NCBI GenBank assembly: GCA_040954595.2
Contig: CM082576.2
Coordinates: 7,006,001-7,070,000 of the forward strand
From: Balanoglossus misakiensis
Taxonomy: Eukaryota > Hemichordata
Length of the DNA: 64,000 nucleotides
Direction of reading: 5' to 3'
The first letter of the stretch is position 1. Each line of letters begins with the position of its first letter. The notes beneath the pieces were generated by a model. That model searched no databases. It saw only the letters and a program-made list of their open reading frames with translations, and was not told where the DNA came from. A program made the position numbers and the translations under genes. Positions 24,601 through 36,941 of this stretch are shown piece after piece.

Positions 24601-27260
24601 AAGAGCTATAGGCTTTCCTCAACGATTGCTGACATTACTATCATCTTGTAGAAACCATTGAGATCAAGAAATTGCCTGCAGTTATGCTTCGTGTGGGATG
24701 ATGGTCATCTGATGAGAGACATTGAGTAATCAATCTTACATTGTGTGTTGAGTTGACCTGTGCTATGATATCACAAGGTTACAGTTTATGGCTCTTAATT
24801 GCCACATATCAGTGAGAGATTAGTCTTGCGAGACTTTGCAGGCCATGATTTATTTGACTGTACTTTGTCTGACCTTTCTGTACATGTATATACACACACA
24901 CACACACACACACACAAATATACACATGCACGTACATAGGTTAGGAATTGTTCTTTTGGCATCAGATAATGGTGAAGTGAAAACAAGGGAATGCATGGTA
25001 TCAGTGGGGTGAACAACATATAAAGGCAGTCAATATTGTTCATGTTGCCAATTGCTTTCCATGTGATATTTATCTCAGATATCATCTTGTAAATGACAAT
25101 TATTTCCCCTCAAAACACTGTTTTGTGTTTTCAAATACTGAAAGATTATTTTTTTCCTGTTTGTAATCAGGTGCCATGCCGGGACAAAGTGATTCTGTAA
25201 TCGGAGACAAAACAACAGCTAAGCCAGGTCCTACATTGGATGAACTGCAGCACAGGATTGATCAGCTGGAGACTGCAAATCAAGCGCTGTTGGACAGGGT
25301 GAGTTATCAGTCAGTCAGTCAGTCAGTCAGGCAGGCAGATCTCATCATCACTTCCAATGTGTAGCGGGCATTTGCTGTTGTCTTCCATTGTTAGTCCTCA
25401 CATCTCCAGTTGAAATCATCTATTTATAAATGCACTTGATTTATTTCTCTTTCAGTTTGTGGAGTTGGAACAACTGCTTGGCTCGGGGTCAGAGAATGCT
25501 ACAGTCAGTGTGAGACTGGCACAGAACACACTGAAGGTGAGCAAGAGTGTTTAACACAGGCCCTGCAGTCATCTCCAAAGCCAATCCTGTCTGTGCCGTC
25601 AAATCATGCACCATTTCTACAATTTTAGAACAAGCTCCAGTATTGGCATGATGTCAACATTTCTGTAGATTTTGAATAGATTGATACGTACCGACTGTGT
25701 GTTAAATTCCATAAGAATTTTTAAAATATTAATACGAAGGAAAAGAAAAAATTATCAAAAAATTGTTTTGCCCATACAATGTACACATGTCTTTTTCCAA
25801 CAGCAAAAATGTCATTCAAATGCATGAGTAGTGGATATAAAAGAAGAAAAGGTGAATTCACAATCTAACAATTATTCATTGGTTTTCACAGATTGAAGAA
25901 CTGACCAAAAATGTAACAGAACATGACGAGGCATTGGTTTCGCTTGACAACGATGTCAGGCTGGTAACTATAATGGCACAGAATAACAAAAATAGTTTAG
26001 CCGACCTGGAAGAGAAGACGACAGCCACTGATAACCGGGTGAGTGATACTGTAGGGGCTTTGATCATGTTGGTATATAGCACACCAGTCATGTCAATCAG
26101 TGCAGTGCATAGATTTCACCTGTAAACAAATTTTGTGAGTTCAACTTTGAACTGAAAAGCTCTCACAGTGTGCAGCAAGCATGTCAGCTGTGTCCTTTAC
26201 ACCTTTCAGATAAAAAAATGACCTTTTTTTGTGAAATTTTATTTCAGTTGCTGCACGTGACCTACCAAGTCGGAAATCTGACACAGCAAGTTATATCAAC
26301 CGATGCCACACACACTAATCAAATCGGCGATCTTCAGGATGCTAGCAGTCAGCAAGACTCCAGGGTATGTGAAAATTGCATGTTTGTGGGAGGCGTTCTC
26401 TGACTATATTGCACTCCCATGTGAGATTATCTGTCTTGTACCCCCCTCATTCATCTTTCCCACTTTCCACACTTTTGCAGATCACAGGGCTGGATGATCA
26501 GTTCAACAATTTCGAGGCGACCTTCACCGCAACTCTGGGGACCATGAACCAGTCCATCTACGAAGAACTGGACACCATCAGCAAGATGCCAGGCCCCAGA
26601 GGTTACAATGGTTCCCGTGGCGAGCCAGGCGAAGATGGTGTCGGAGATCTGACACAGTGTAGTTACACTCGCTACTCGGGAGGCAGTGGTTTCATCAGCA
26701 CTCCTACCACAACTGCCTGGAAAGGACAAGGGGTATGTACCGTACATTGTATGACTCTGACATTGACTTCTATTGTATTGTCTTGTAAACTTATGCCAGT
26801 CTTGGCGATGTGGTATAGAATTTGGCAATTTCACTGCGTGTTCTCGGACAGGCAATGTGGGTTACTCCACTTCTGCTACTAAAGATGCATACATGTATAC
26901 ATATTCTGGGGAGAAGTATGGCCGTTAGTTGTGCATGCATGCAGTGACAGTCATTGAGCAATGTCGTGTCTGTCACATGATTGTGAAGATGATTTACCCG
27001 GTATGTGTATTTGGCCCGTAGTTATGAATAACTTGCCTCTTTATTAAAGGTACCGTAATAAAACAAATCGTTCATAATGTGTTTTTTTTCTGCAGGTTAT
27101 TGCGACTGGAGTGTCATGTTCCACGGATGGTGGAGAGACACAAAACTTAGAGCATAGAGCTTCAAGTGGATATGATGAGTATCGTTGTTCCTGTGAGGGC
27201 GGAAGCGGGAGTGGAACTCGATCTTGTTACATGGATATGTGGAGTTGTCCCAATCTGTAG
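9678..27260 (+). CDS. Type II single-pass membrane protein: NPTY tail, coiled-coil stalk, collagen-like stretch, Cys-rich C-terminus
   Basis: Coding exons: 9678-9846 (exon begins 9624), 11876-12227, 23052-23257, 25171-25298, 25456-25536, 25892-26038, 26248-26364, 26481-26732, 27096-27260. They join in phase to 538 codons plus TAG. Residues 1-214 are polar and Pro/Asn-rich with no signal peptide, so they are probably cytoplasmic. They hold NPTY at 75-78 and 178-181, and NPYEEL near 104. Residues 215-236 are one hydrophobic segment, preceded by two Cys and a Lys (type II topology). Residues 245-430 are a heptad-like coiled coil carried by phase-0 exons, with N-glycosylation sequons NAT, NVT, NLT and NQS. 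Five collagen-like G-x-y triplets follow at about 435-450, then a six-cysteine C-terminal domain. The overall plan resembles trimeric type II receptors or ligands of the ectodysplasin/scavenger-receptor style, but I do not recognise the terminal domain. The function is unknown; a trimeric cell-surface receptor or adhesion protein is the best inference. A nearby second Met (residue 5 or 6) could be the true start. Confidence 0.8.
9847..11875 (+). other. Intron between the first two coding exons of the type II membrane protein gene
   Basis: Donor CAAG|GTGAGT at 9846/9847. The alternative donor at 9837 would lead to an immediate stop and is excluded. The acceptor ends at 11875 after a T-rich tract. 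No coding, repeat or RNA feature was recognised inside. Confidence 0.7.
12228..23051 (+). other. 10.8-kb intron of the type II membrane protein gene
   Basis: Bounded by CCCAG|GTAGGT and a TTTGCAG acceptor, with phase preserved across it. Open frames inside are short and carry no recognisable domains. It contains a poly-G run at about 21358-21370 and AT-rich unique DNA. I saw no nested gene or transposon, though weak or decayed elements could be missed by eye. Confidence 0.6.
23258..25170 (+). other. Intron between the transmembrane exon and the first stalk exon
   Basis: It contains a GA repeat at about 23743-23761 and a CA microsatellite at about 24892-24917. No coding evidence was found. 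Confidence 0.7.
24892..24917. repeat. CA dinucleotide microsatellite
   Basis: About 13 CA units in an intron of the type II membrane protein gene. Confidence 0.95.
25305..25337. repeat. CAGT/CAGG tetranucleotide repeat
   Basis: Tandem CAGT units ending in CAGG units. The repeat begins only a few bases after the donor at 25299, so length variation would occur right beside a splice site. Confidence 0.9.
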
Positions 27261-30200
27261 TTCATGGCAGATGCCTCCAAAAAAAACCAACAAGTCATGC
27301 TTGGGACCAGCTACACCCGTGATTCAAACAGATCCTCAGTCCAGCAAGAGGTCTACAGCTTTCTTGACTGACAGATATCCACTGCATGGACCTTTTTTAT
27401 TGGCCAGTGGAATTGACTGCTAACATGCATAAGCAGGACGGAATATCGAAGAATGTCCTGATTGATGTTTGTTTTCTAAAAATTGTTACCGTGGTACGTG
27501 ATGTACATAGTCCTTTGATTGGCAACAGTGTACCGGACAACTTGCAACCGCGTGATCGCTGAAACGACTACATTCTTGATTCACTAAGACGCTGTGGAGG
27601 CAGAAACTGAACTGTATTGCGTTTATCCAACTTCTCAGATGAACATTATATGGATGACCGGGAAGTGGATAAAATTCGCAACAAGTTGTGCACATCCAGT
27701 GGTCTGGTTGAACTTGGTGCGGAACTATGAGAGACATGGTCCGGGAGACATGTTGATAAAATGAAAGCACCCATGAAGCTTGTAGGATATTTTATTGTAT
27801 TTAGGCGTAACTTCCTGTAGACAGTACCTGTATAGCACAATATAACAAATAATCTGAGAATATGTAAAGAATATTTTTAAAGTACACTCGCGCAGTGTTG
27901 CCTTGAATTTGGAGTTATTGTAATATACGTGAAATGTAACAGACAGCTCTTTGTAGTCTTTTGAGCCATGGATGCATCTGCCTTTCGAAGAAAATTTAAA
28001 TTTTGAAGTCAAACCACCGACATTTTGATTGTGAAACGCTGTTTAATATTAATATAATGCATCTGTGCAAGACTTGAAAATATGAAGGCATGCTCGTAAC
28101 TGGGCTGTAGAGGGCGCCACAGCACAGCAAACCCAAGGCATTACTCGGACCTTGCATTGCAGATGAGAACTGCCACTTTGCTAATTTTTTATAAAACTTT
28201 GAAAGAAAAATTCTAAGTTTTAAATGTCTTTCAAAGATTGATAATCTCAATTATTCTTTTATGCAATTTGAATGTTATTCAAGAGAAATTAAGCAGAGCA
28301 TACTTGTTTATACAAGCCATTGTTTTTTTAAATTTGTCATAAATTTTAATAACCAAAGCTGTGCCAGTTTTTATGTGATTGCCCAGAGTTAGTGGATATA
28401 AAAGTCAGAAAATTTCATTGAGTTTATTTTCATTATGATCCCTGGTTTTTTAATCAGTTGCATATTTTAATTAAAAGAATTCATAGCATATACAGTGTAA
28501 ATAACCCCAGATTTATATATACGTTGCCATTTTCAAGAAAAGGAAATTTTTATTTCTTAATGCCAGGTTATGCATTGTCACTGAGCTGGACACATTTACT
28601 CTATGCATACATTTCAAATGTATTTAATATAACCCAGATAGCTCCCCATGTTGGAGGAATTCAAATGTCTTTCGATAAAATGAGACAAAATATTAGATTA
28701 TCAAACGCCTGACAGATGATGTATTTGTTATAAGCATAGCAGGGAGGTATAGAAACAATTTATAAAGTCAGTATGGAATTTTTCACTCTCAAAATTTGGA
28801 AGAGCTAGTTTTGACATTTCTATTGTGTAACCCACCGAATGTTATACAAATTTGCATAATGTCAGCAGTATTGAGTTTCGTTCAGCATATGGATTTGCGA
28901 TATAGAGTGCTTCACAGATGGGGGGGGGGGGGTTGGTGGTTGATAGGTAAAGACAGCTTTACTGTTCGTTGAATGAGTAAAACTCCCTTACCGATTGTGG
29001 GTAGTGTATCTATTGCCTGCATCAGTAAATTAATCCGTAAAGACAGATTTACATCAGTTTTCAGATCTTCTTTCCCCCCCCCCCTCAATGTTTCCCTTTT
29101 TAACGCATATCAACAGATAATACACAAGAAGAGTTTAACCACCTCTGATCAATTTGACCTAATCATTGCAGACACTGTATTATCAACAAGACCAGTGTTA
29201 CATTTGCTAGTATATACTTTCATGTATCTTTTTTTAAAATCCTGTAAGTACTTACCTACTCAACTATTAACCAACCAAATTCGATCTTCCATAAGAACCA
29301 TAGCAACAGCCAATCAGGGTCCTTGAAGGCTATTGTTTCCATGGTGAAAATATCTCCACTGTCAACACAATTCATTGAACCGAAATACATTTACTCAACT
29401 CGTACATATTATTGGGCACTAACTTGCATATGGTTTTATTCCAGAATTATAAAATATCAAGAATTTTCAACCGAAGGATTTTTAATTGGTCACAAAATAT
29501 TCAATACAAGAAGTAAAATATTACATTCATTTGTACAGTATGAACTATATGTGAAGGGTTTTTTGGTTTCATTCACTAAACTGTTGCTGCCATATAAAAA
29601 ACTAAAACTGGAACTGCTTCACATCATGTAGACTACCTGTTGCAGGTGGACTAGAGAATCTTTACATTTGCACTTATGATATTGACATATTTTACACTGC
29701 TTCCTTTATGGGCTATCTTTTCTGAAGAGCAACTTTTTAAATCCATAATATGTGTATGTACCTGTGTTTCTGTGCGTATTTTTGTACAAACTGAACGAGA
29801 ATGATTTTGAATCCCTTAAAGCAGCTGCTTCTATTTTCACAGATGTGTGAGGATTTAATTTCTCATATTTTTAAGAAAATCACAGCAAAACAAATCAAGT
29901 GTTTAATAGAAACCGGAAGTGCAAGTGTTTGGCAGGTGTAATGGAGGGAAAAAAATATTCATGTCTCCTTATGAAGGAGTGGAAGCAATCGCATGATAGA
30001 TGACAGAAATGGTTAACATTTTGAGGTAGAAATAGACAGGAGAGAGACTCTAGGGGAAAAACATCATGAATGAGACAATTATGGTCACAGTAAATCATTG
30101 AAAATGACAACAAAGTAATCAGTAGCAAGATTTTTTTATTCAACAGAGCTTGCATTTTTGTACTTTCTATAAAATCATACACGAAGATATTACACTAGAA

Positions 30201-30620
30201 CTGAATTGGTACAATGTGAAAGTAGCTATAAGCTGGTGGCTGTGAATGCTGAGAATGTTTTCAGCTGTCACAAAATAAAATTGGTTTTATAACTAGACAT
30301 GTTGTGCTGTGTGGATATAGATTTTATTCCCAGATATGCTGCTTTCTTGTGCGAATCACTCTGGTTTTACCAGAATTAATTACGTTGAAAAAATGAAATG
30401 ATGGAATAAAAATAGTCTCTATAGTCTGTAACTGACATGGCCATCATAGCTGAGACATTACACACAACATGTTCAGTATTAAAAGCTGTAAAGTTTTCTC
30501 AAAGCTAGTAATACTAGTAATTTCATCAGTGATTGGAATTTATTATCATGACATTAATACACCACATTGTAGAAAATGTATAGGACACACACAGTGGATT
30601 TTGAGACCACAAAAGGTCTG
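27261..30620 (+). other. 3' UTR of the type II gene and convergent intergenic DNA
   Basis: About 3.4 kb of AT-rich DNA with no supported exon. The first clear plus-strand AATAAA hexamers after the stop are at 30274-30279 and 30405-30410. Either the 3' UTR is about 3 kb or a variant signal is used earlier. A poly-G run lies at about 28920-28932 and a poly-C run at about 29077-29088. The gene runs tail-to-tail with the minus-strand WD40 gene. Confidence 0.45.
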
Positions 30621-30627
30621 TGAACCA

Positions 30628-30633
30628 TTTATT
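30628..30633 (-). terminator. Poly(A) signal of the WD40 gene
   Basis: AATAAA on the minus strand, about 165 bases downstream of the stop codon at 30796. It is the nearest canonical hexamer to the gene's end. Confidence 0.6.
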
Positions 30634-30795
30634 TGTATTTCCTTGTGAGGCAAGTTCACATTGTCCATATTTCTTTAAAAACATCAAGTATTAAATAATG
30701 CAAATATCAATTTTTAAGGATAAGTTAGATTGAGAACTTGGTACATGTATTGCTGTACAACACTGAGGGCGCAATTTGATGTCAGTGGAGGGTCA

Positions 30796-33700
30796 TCATG
30801 ACCTGGCAAGACGTTGCAATTGAAGGAGATCGTGTAAATGACGGCGGTAAAACTCTCTCAGAGTCAGCTTTTCATCGAATGGGAAACTTCTGTACGTGCC
30901 AAGACCTATAAAAGTGAATGACATAAAAAATGAAGTTATTTATGTTCAAAGTGAAGTCGACATAATATTTTCCTAAAATTTCTCAAAACATCAGACGGAA
31001 CACTGGCAAGAACAAGCGTTCAATTGTTGAATAAGAGCCAAAAATCCCAGAGTGGCCTATTAAGTTACTCACCTGGGATGACAACATGAAACAAGTAACT
31101 TTCAGTCTCTGAGATGTGGTGTTTGGGCTGTATGATTAACAGACGGCCAATGAGGACAATGATTGGCTGTTTGCTGTCAGGTGACTTTGACAGGAATGGC
31201 AGACACAAGCCCTGTCTCTTCACTTGCATTCTTTCTAGAAAATATACAAATGGGTCAAAGGTCACTATGGCTCCCAGTATTCAATGTTTTAGTAACCTAC
31301 GATGTCAGTACACCACAATTTACATCATACTTACCACTGAACTCCACTTCTAAGGAGTGACCATTGCCAGTACTGTTTGTGTCCAGGATAACAAAGTAAC
31401 ACTGAGTTGAGGAGGCCACAATTGTGATGTCATCCAATGAGTTGTCCAATGCGATGGCAGACTGGGATTTCCTAAGGTCGCCATTGGTCAAATTGAAGGC
31501 ACAGAGGATGTTGTCTGAGGTCAAATATACCAGCCAGTGGCCTACAACAGAAAGCACACATTTTTGTGAGGTGAAAAAATGTTTCACATCAACATTATTT
31601 CAAATCTAATCATATGTACAATATTTTTATTTCGTATCACCCACCATGACGAAACTTACCTGAACACAAAAATGCTTTCACAACTTTACTTCTGAAAATA
31701 ACCGATTTCCATACATTCTGTTCCAGTAAATATAACCGGGCGGAAAGAAATGAAATAAACCCAACTACATTGTGGGATAACAGTACATCGTATGTCAATG
31801 CAGAGTCACTGTTCCTGCCATCCTTCTTGGACTGTGAAATCTGCTGACATATACATGCCACCTTGTTGCCCAGTTCAATGCATGTTTCCTTTGTGTTCGT
31901 ATCTGTGGGTCGAAGGTCATTTTCCTTCTTGTCAGTGCCAGTTCCTTCATGAGTCGCTTCTGTCTCACCACCAGCACAATCTGCATCTCTTTCACTGTTG
32001 TCCATTTCACACTTGGCTTCAAAGTCCTTTGCGCAATTCACAACAGCGTCACACGCTTTGATTTGCAGTTGTGGACACGAGATGCCGTGCTTGAACAGGA
32101 CACTTCCGTACTCGTTTTCCAAGACCTTTTCCCAGTGTTCCGTCTGGAGCTCTGCCGACTTGGCAAGTTCTCCGCCTTGCTCCGACCTGATCCTGAGGAA
32201 CCCAAACTTCTTGTTTCTGGTGAAGTATGCCAAGCAATCCTCCTGGTTAAATCTGTGAAGAAAGGCAATGTGCAGCATTATATGCAGGCAGCCAAATTAG
32301 CCTATCTTTCCAAGCCAGACAACTGGTAGCTAATAAGTATACAAATTTCTGACCACATTTTCTCTACCTATCTGTTTGCATGCTTTCAATTGACATAACA
32401 TTGTTTGTGTCTACTTACTTCACAACTGCTAACCCCTTCACGTAGTCACCCCCACTGCACACCGCGCACTGTTTGACAGTTCCAGTTTCTATGCAGTACA
32501 CCCAAATCACGGAACCGGTTTTGGTGGGATTGCAAAGGCTGCAGAAAAAAACAAGACACATTTATGAACTGAGGATACAGTCAGCACTGAATGAATTGTC
32601 TTTCTATTGTCTGTATAATGCTTCAGTTGGACATTTTCAACAAGAGAAAAAAAACACTTTGAATAAAACACTGAAGAGAGTGTGAATAAAACATTCACCT
32701 GAAGTACTTATCATGATGTGACCAAGCAACCAGTGTACCTGGCAACGTTCCATCCACTTTCTCAATTGGAGAATTCAGGTTATATTCCACTTGCGTCCAC
32801 AGAAACTTGTCTTCTTCAGAATGCTACACAGATGGAGAATTTTTGACACAGAAATATTTGGTTACATCCACTATCTAAGTATTACAGAACTTCATGACCT
32901 CTGCACTCGAGCTGTGCCATACAGAAGTTATTTTCACGAGTGATGTGGTGTATTCTGCGGCAGTACTTTCACGAGCGCAGTCATTTGACGGCATACATGG
33001 CAAAATAAATGTCCTAGGCAGTCCAGGAGTAAATTTTGTGCCGTCAGGACTTTTCCACGGAGTAATATCTGCACCATCCACTGTCAGTTATATTTACACA
33101 GAATGCGGATCAGACAAAGTGAACGTACCAAGTGAAAGACATAAAATGACCCATCCCAGCAAGACACAGCGGCTTTCTTGCTATCTTCAGAGAATTCCAC
33201 GCTTGTGATCCTCAGCGTTCTCAGATGAAGGAACCAGAAATCTGAACAAATTTCACAGAATACATCATGAAGATTATTCACTCTGTGAATTCATGTAATA
33301 ACTGCACATTTTATACATTGTGTAACAAACAAACAGCAATCATAGTGGACAGGGCATTGTGCTGAGTTTTAATCACTGATTCAGTAAAAAGGCTGTTGTG
33401 TGAAAATGATGTCATTATGTAAATATACCCGGTACTTACCTTTTTGTTCATCCATTTCTTCTTTAATTTTCCAAATTCCAAAATGTCCATCCATAGCTGC
33501 CTGGAAATGATCATTAATATGATGCAGTGTGTGATACAGGTTCCACTTTCAGGAATTGAAAAAAATCTCATGTGATGTTAATTCGGGCAGTTAAAAAGTT
33601 TTGCAGCCATTTTCAATTTCAAAATACATGTGATGTACTTGAAAATATTGCAAGAGTTAGACACCTAAATTTCTTTGTTATCTTGTGAAAATATAAAAGT

Positions 33701-34776
33701 TGAAAGTTGTTTGCTCACCACTGCCAAATATCGGCCATCAGATGAACACCGGACATGGGCTATGGGAAGTTCCAGGTGTAGAGAGAGAACATCCAGAACG
33801 TTACACCGACCATCATCACCATCAACAGCATAGGTGTGTATCTCTACACCATTGGGACCAGCTAGTATGATTTGATACTGTCATGAAGGCAAAGGGGAAA
33901 TATACATGAGGGGTTTTAACCCTTGCACCCCCCCCCCCCCCCCCCATTTCCTTCTGTACAGGTCCAACTTCACCATAGGAAACAATGGATTTGGATCAAA
34001 CCATGGTGGTTTCATCAGTACTTTCTTCATCTCATTCTAACAGAAACCAACACTTGCCCCTTAGCAACTGACCTTATTCTCCTGGTTTCCATGGGAACAA
34101 CAAATGTCAATATCTTTGGCCACGTAGTACAAGTCCACCACCGCAATTTCTTTGAAATCCTGGCCGACCTGTTGGGGGTCAGAATAATGAATACCTAAAA
34201 AGAATGTGGCCAGCACAAACAATTTTCTTTGTCATAGTATTTTTGAACTCATTCACAACTTACCAAGTAAAGATGTAGCTTTTTCCCAGCAGCTGCAAAT
34301 ATTCTACCATCCGGTGACCAACTTATGCATTCTAGACTTTCCCCTTTTGGTAGATCTAACACTTTGGCTGTATGAATCTCTGGCTCTTTTTCTGAAGAAG
34401 AAAAAAATGTGATACCATTAATAAATGTTCAGGAAAAGGGATATTTCCTAGTAAAATTTAGAAGCTTTCATCAAGGAGGATATTGTGCTTTGACAGTCAT
34501 TTTACACAAAGTTCTTCATTTGCATCATATTTTGGTCAGTTAAAGTGGAAGCTCCCAGTCCGACCCTTCTGACCATCAAACCTGAAAAGTAAAACTACCG
34601 AAAGTGAATACTCATATACCCATACCTTCTCTCACATCAATGTTCACTATTGCAGATTGGTTGAAGTCACACAACACTGCCAGATTAGTTTTCTGAGAAC
34701 TCCTCAGAGTGTTGATCAACAGAGCGGCTGGAGGCGGAATCTTGCCAACTTTTGACTTCAGGTTTTCAAGTTCCAT
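30796..34776 (-). CDS. WD40-repeat beta-propeller protein, unidentified (~731 residues)
   Basis: Thirteen exons on the minus strand: 34776-34626, 34391-34264, 34168-34073, 33877-33719, 33500-33440, 33241-33129, 33068-32899, 32823-32699, 32538-32419, 32252-31660, 31541-31335, 31234-31073, 30905-30796. An in-frame stop four codons before the ATG fixes the start. WD-type blades are visible: LECISWSPDGRIFAAAG, AHVRCSSDGRYLAVAAMDG, ITSVEFSEDSKKAAVSCWDG and a weaker one around FNQEDCLAYFTRNKK. The 593-base exon has an acidic, Lys/Glu/Thr-rich linker, then more beta-strand-like sequence. The C-terminus is basic (SFPFDEKLTLREFYRRHL and on). All joints agree in phase except exon 6 to exon 7, which is one base short: the GT donor after HL leaves phase 0, while exon 7 reads openly only in phase 1. 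No signal peptide or membrane segment is seen. It is probably a scaffold protein; I could not match it to a named family. Confidence 0.78.
33926..33949. repeat. Poly-C homopolymer
   Basis: A run of more than 20 C residues in the WD40 gene's intron between exons 3 and 4. Its length in an assembly is unreliable. Confidence 0.85.
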
Positions 34777-36865
34777 CTCCTCGGCTCAAGTCGAGGAATA
34801 GTGATCATGAAGAATTACAACACAGCTTTCCGATACGATTCTAACCAGGCTGCAGGCCTTTGGTGAACTCTTAATAACGCCAGCCTGACCTCCTGACCGC
34901 TGCCTGACCCCTACTTGAGGTAGGAGGTCACCAAAAGAGGGCGCATAGGAGGTCAGACGGCAGCATGAGCTAGCTGTAGCATGAGCAGCTTGCAAGAGCC
35001 ATGTCACACGTGAACGGTATGTCAAAACAGACCCCGCGCCATTTATTGGCTGAACTACTGAATTTACGTTCATTTAATACACGGCTTGGTCGTCCGGTCG
35101 CCCCTACTCAAGGAGAGAATTGTAAAAATGCAAAAAATGCGCGCAGCGGAAAGAAAATTAAGTTCGTCCCGAGACACATTTTGCTCCAGGATCGGCGCGG
35201 GTACTACATTTAATCGTCACGGAGAGTGTGGTACACAAATGAAACCAAACCAAACTCTCTGACATAAGGCGCCATGAACATGTACATCAGTCCCTTGCCT
35301 TGGTTACAAGGCTCTTCACTGACGCGCCCACAGCCGTTTAGCAAAGGAGAAGCACCATATGGTGTTCATTGGACATGTACATGCATTCGGTACAGTTACT
35401 ATGCTACCGCCGCCACCGGCTGTAGATTCGGCAGTGAAACGTCTTCGTCATGGCAACCCCTCTCCTAGTTGCCATGGCAGTGTGACATCACCGAGATCTA
35501 ATACCTTCGATTTCCTTAACACATTAATTTTATTAAATATTCAGGAGCTGGTAATAAACATAATGGATACGGAAACATGCGCAGAACCTCAGCAAACAAT
35601 ATAAATCGTCATTTTTCCTCAGGTGTCACGAGGTGTGTACACAGCTACTGACGTCACAACTCCTTGTCTCATCTTTGTACCCGCAGTGAAAAATACCAAA
35701 GACGTATTTTGACGTTTTTCTCTCATTTTTAATTTTCAGTCTTCGTGGCTAGAATTCTTCTACGACATTTCGACGGGGAGGCACTGGGCAGGTATTCGGG
35801 TAAGTGGTTCGATCACATACATATTTCTTGGTGTGTGTTTTTATCTGGTGCATGTATTCTAAGTATATTTCCCTCGAATGTCGTTCATATCAATATTGTC
35901 ATCGGTTTTAAAACAAATTCATGGTAAAAATGACAATAATCGACAGTTTTTTTCACTCGATAGAAGAAATTTTCGTCATGAATGATGAAGGCTACTACAC
36001 GTCTTTATCGGCCATCGTTTTTCTCATAAGTGTTCGCCATTTTGAATATATTATTCTTAATAAATGAGATTTTATTTGTTTTACACACGTAAAATAGCCG
36101 ACGTCAGTTTTGCGGCGTTGAACGCAGCTATAAGACATAGTCCAAATACCCTGTAGATCTTCAACAGCGATGCCATCCGTTCTCATTATAGACAATGATA
36201 CAACTGCGAATGTGGCATAGATTCCGAAAATCATTCAGGATTGCACGGCAGCGCAGTTGGGTATCAAGTTGAATGTTTTAATTGTAAACAATTTTCATGT
36301 CTATAAATTTAGATCGGTGTTTTATTCTCAAATTTGGAATATTCGCAATAGAAAATGATGCCGATAAATGTCTTTAGAATTTCCCTGTGCGTTGTTGAAG
36401 TATCGTTTTCATGGCTTCGATTCAGTGTCGAACATCTACACACTTGAAAACCTTAAATGTCGTTCGCGACAAAATGAAATAAAATTTCGTGTTACGTATA
36501 GTACATCGAAAATGCGAATATTACCATTTACATTTACGGCAATGCTAAATTACATTTCAAAGACAATTCTTACATTAAGGGCCCGGCGCCATCTTTGCTT
36601 AAAATGTGTTATTGCTAGGTTACTGCAGTTCGCACTGTCAGCTAATCATCGGGTGCCCCCAATTATGTGACGTCAACGGCAGCAACGAATTGCCATGATG
36701 TACGGTCAACGGTGTGCGAATAAAATGCGTGGCTTCCAAATTTAGAAAAAAAAACGCAGGCGACGATAATGCGCGAATCAATGATCCATTAGGCTTGCAC
36801 ACAGCACTGTGATTTTAATGAGAATTGATTATTCTATATTTACATATTTTACACGTCTATTACAG
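34777..36865. promoter_or_regulatory. Divergent intergenic/promoter region between the WD40 gene (-) and 7B2 (+)
   Basis: About 2.1 kb separates the two start codons. A CRE palindrome, TGACGTCA, lies at 35649-35656 and a second at 36668-36675. A likely noncoding first exon of the 7B2 gene ends at the strong donor GG|GTAAGT (35799/35800). The coding exon's acceptor ends at 36865. CRE elements would suit a neuroendocrine gene, but this is motif inference only. Confidence 0.45.
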
Positions 36866-36941
36866 GTCTTGTGAGGCTTCGTTGTTCTATCTAAGAGAAG
36901 GGAGTCTGACACACCTCACTCCGCTCACGGCTTAAAAGAAG

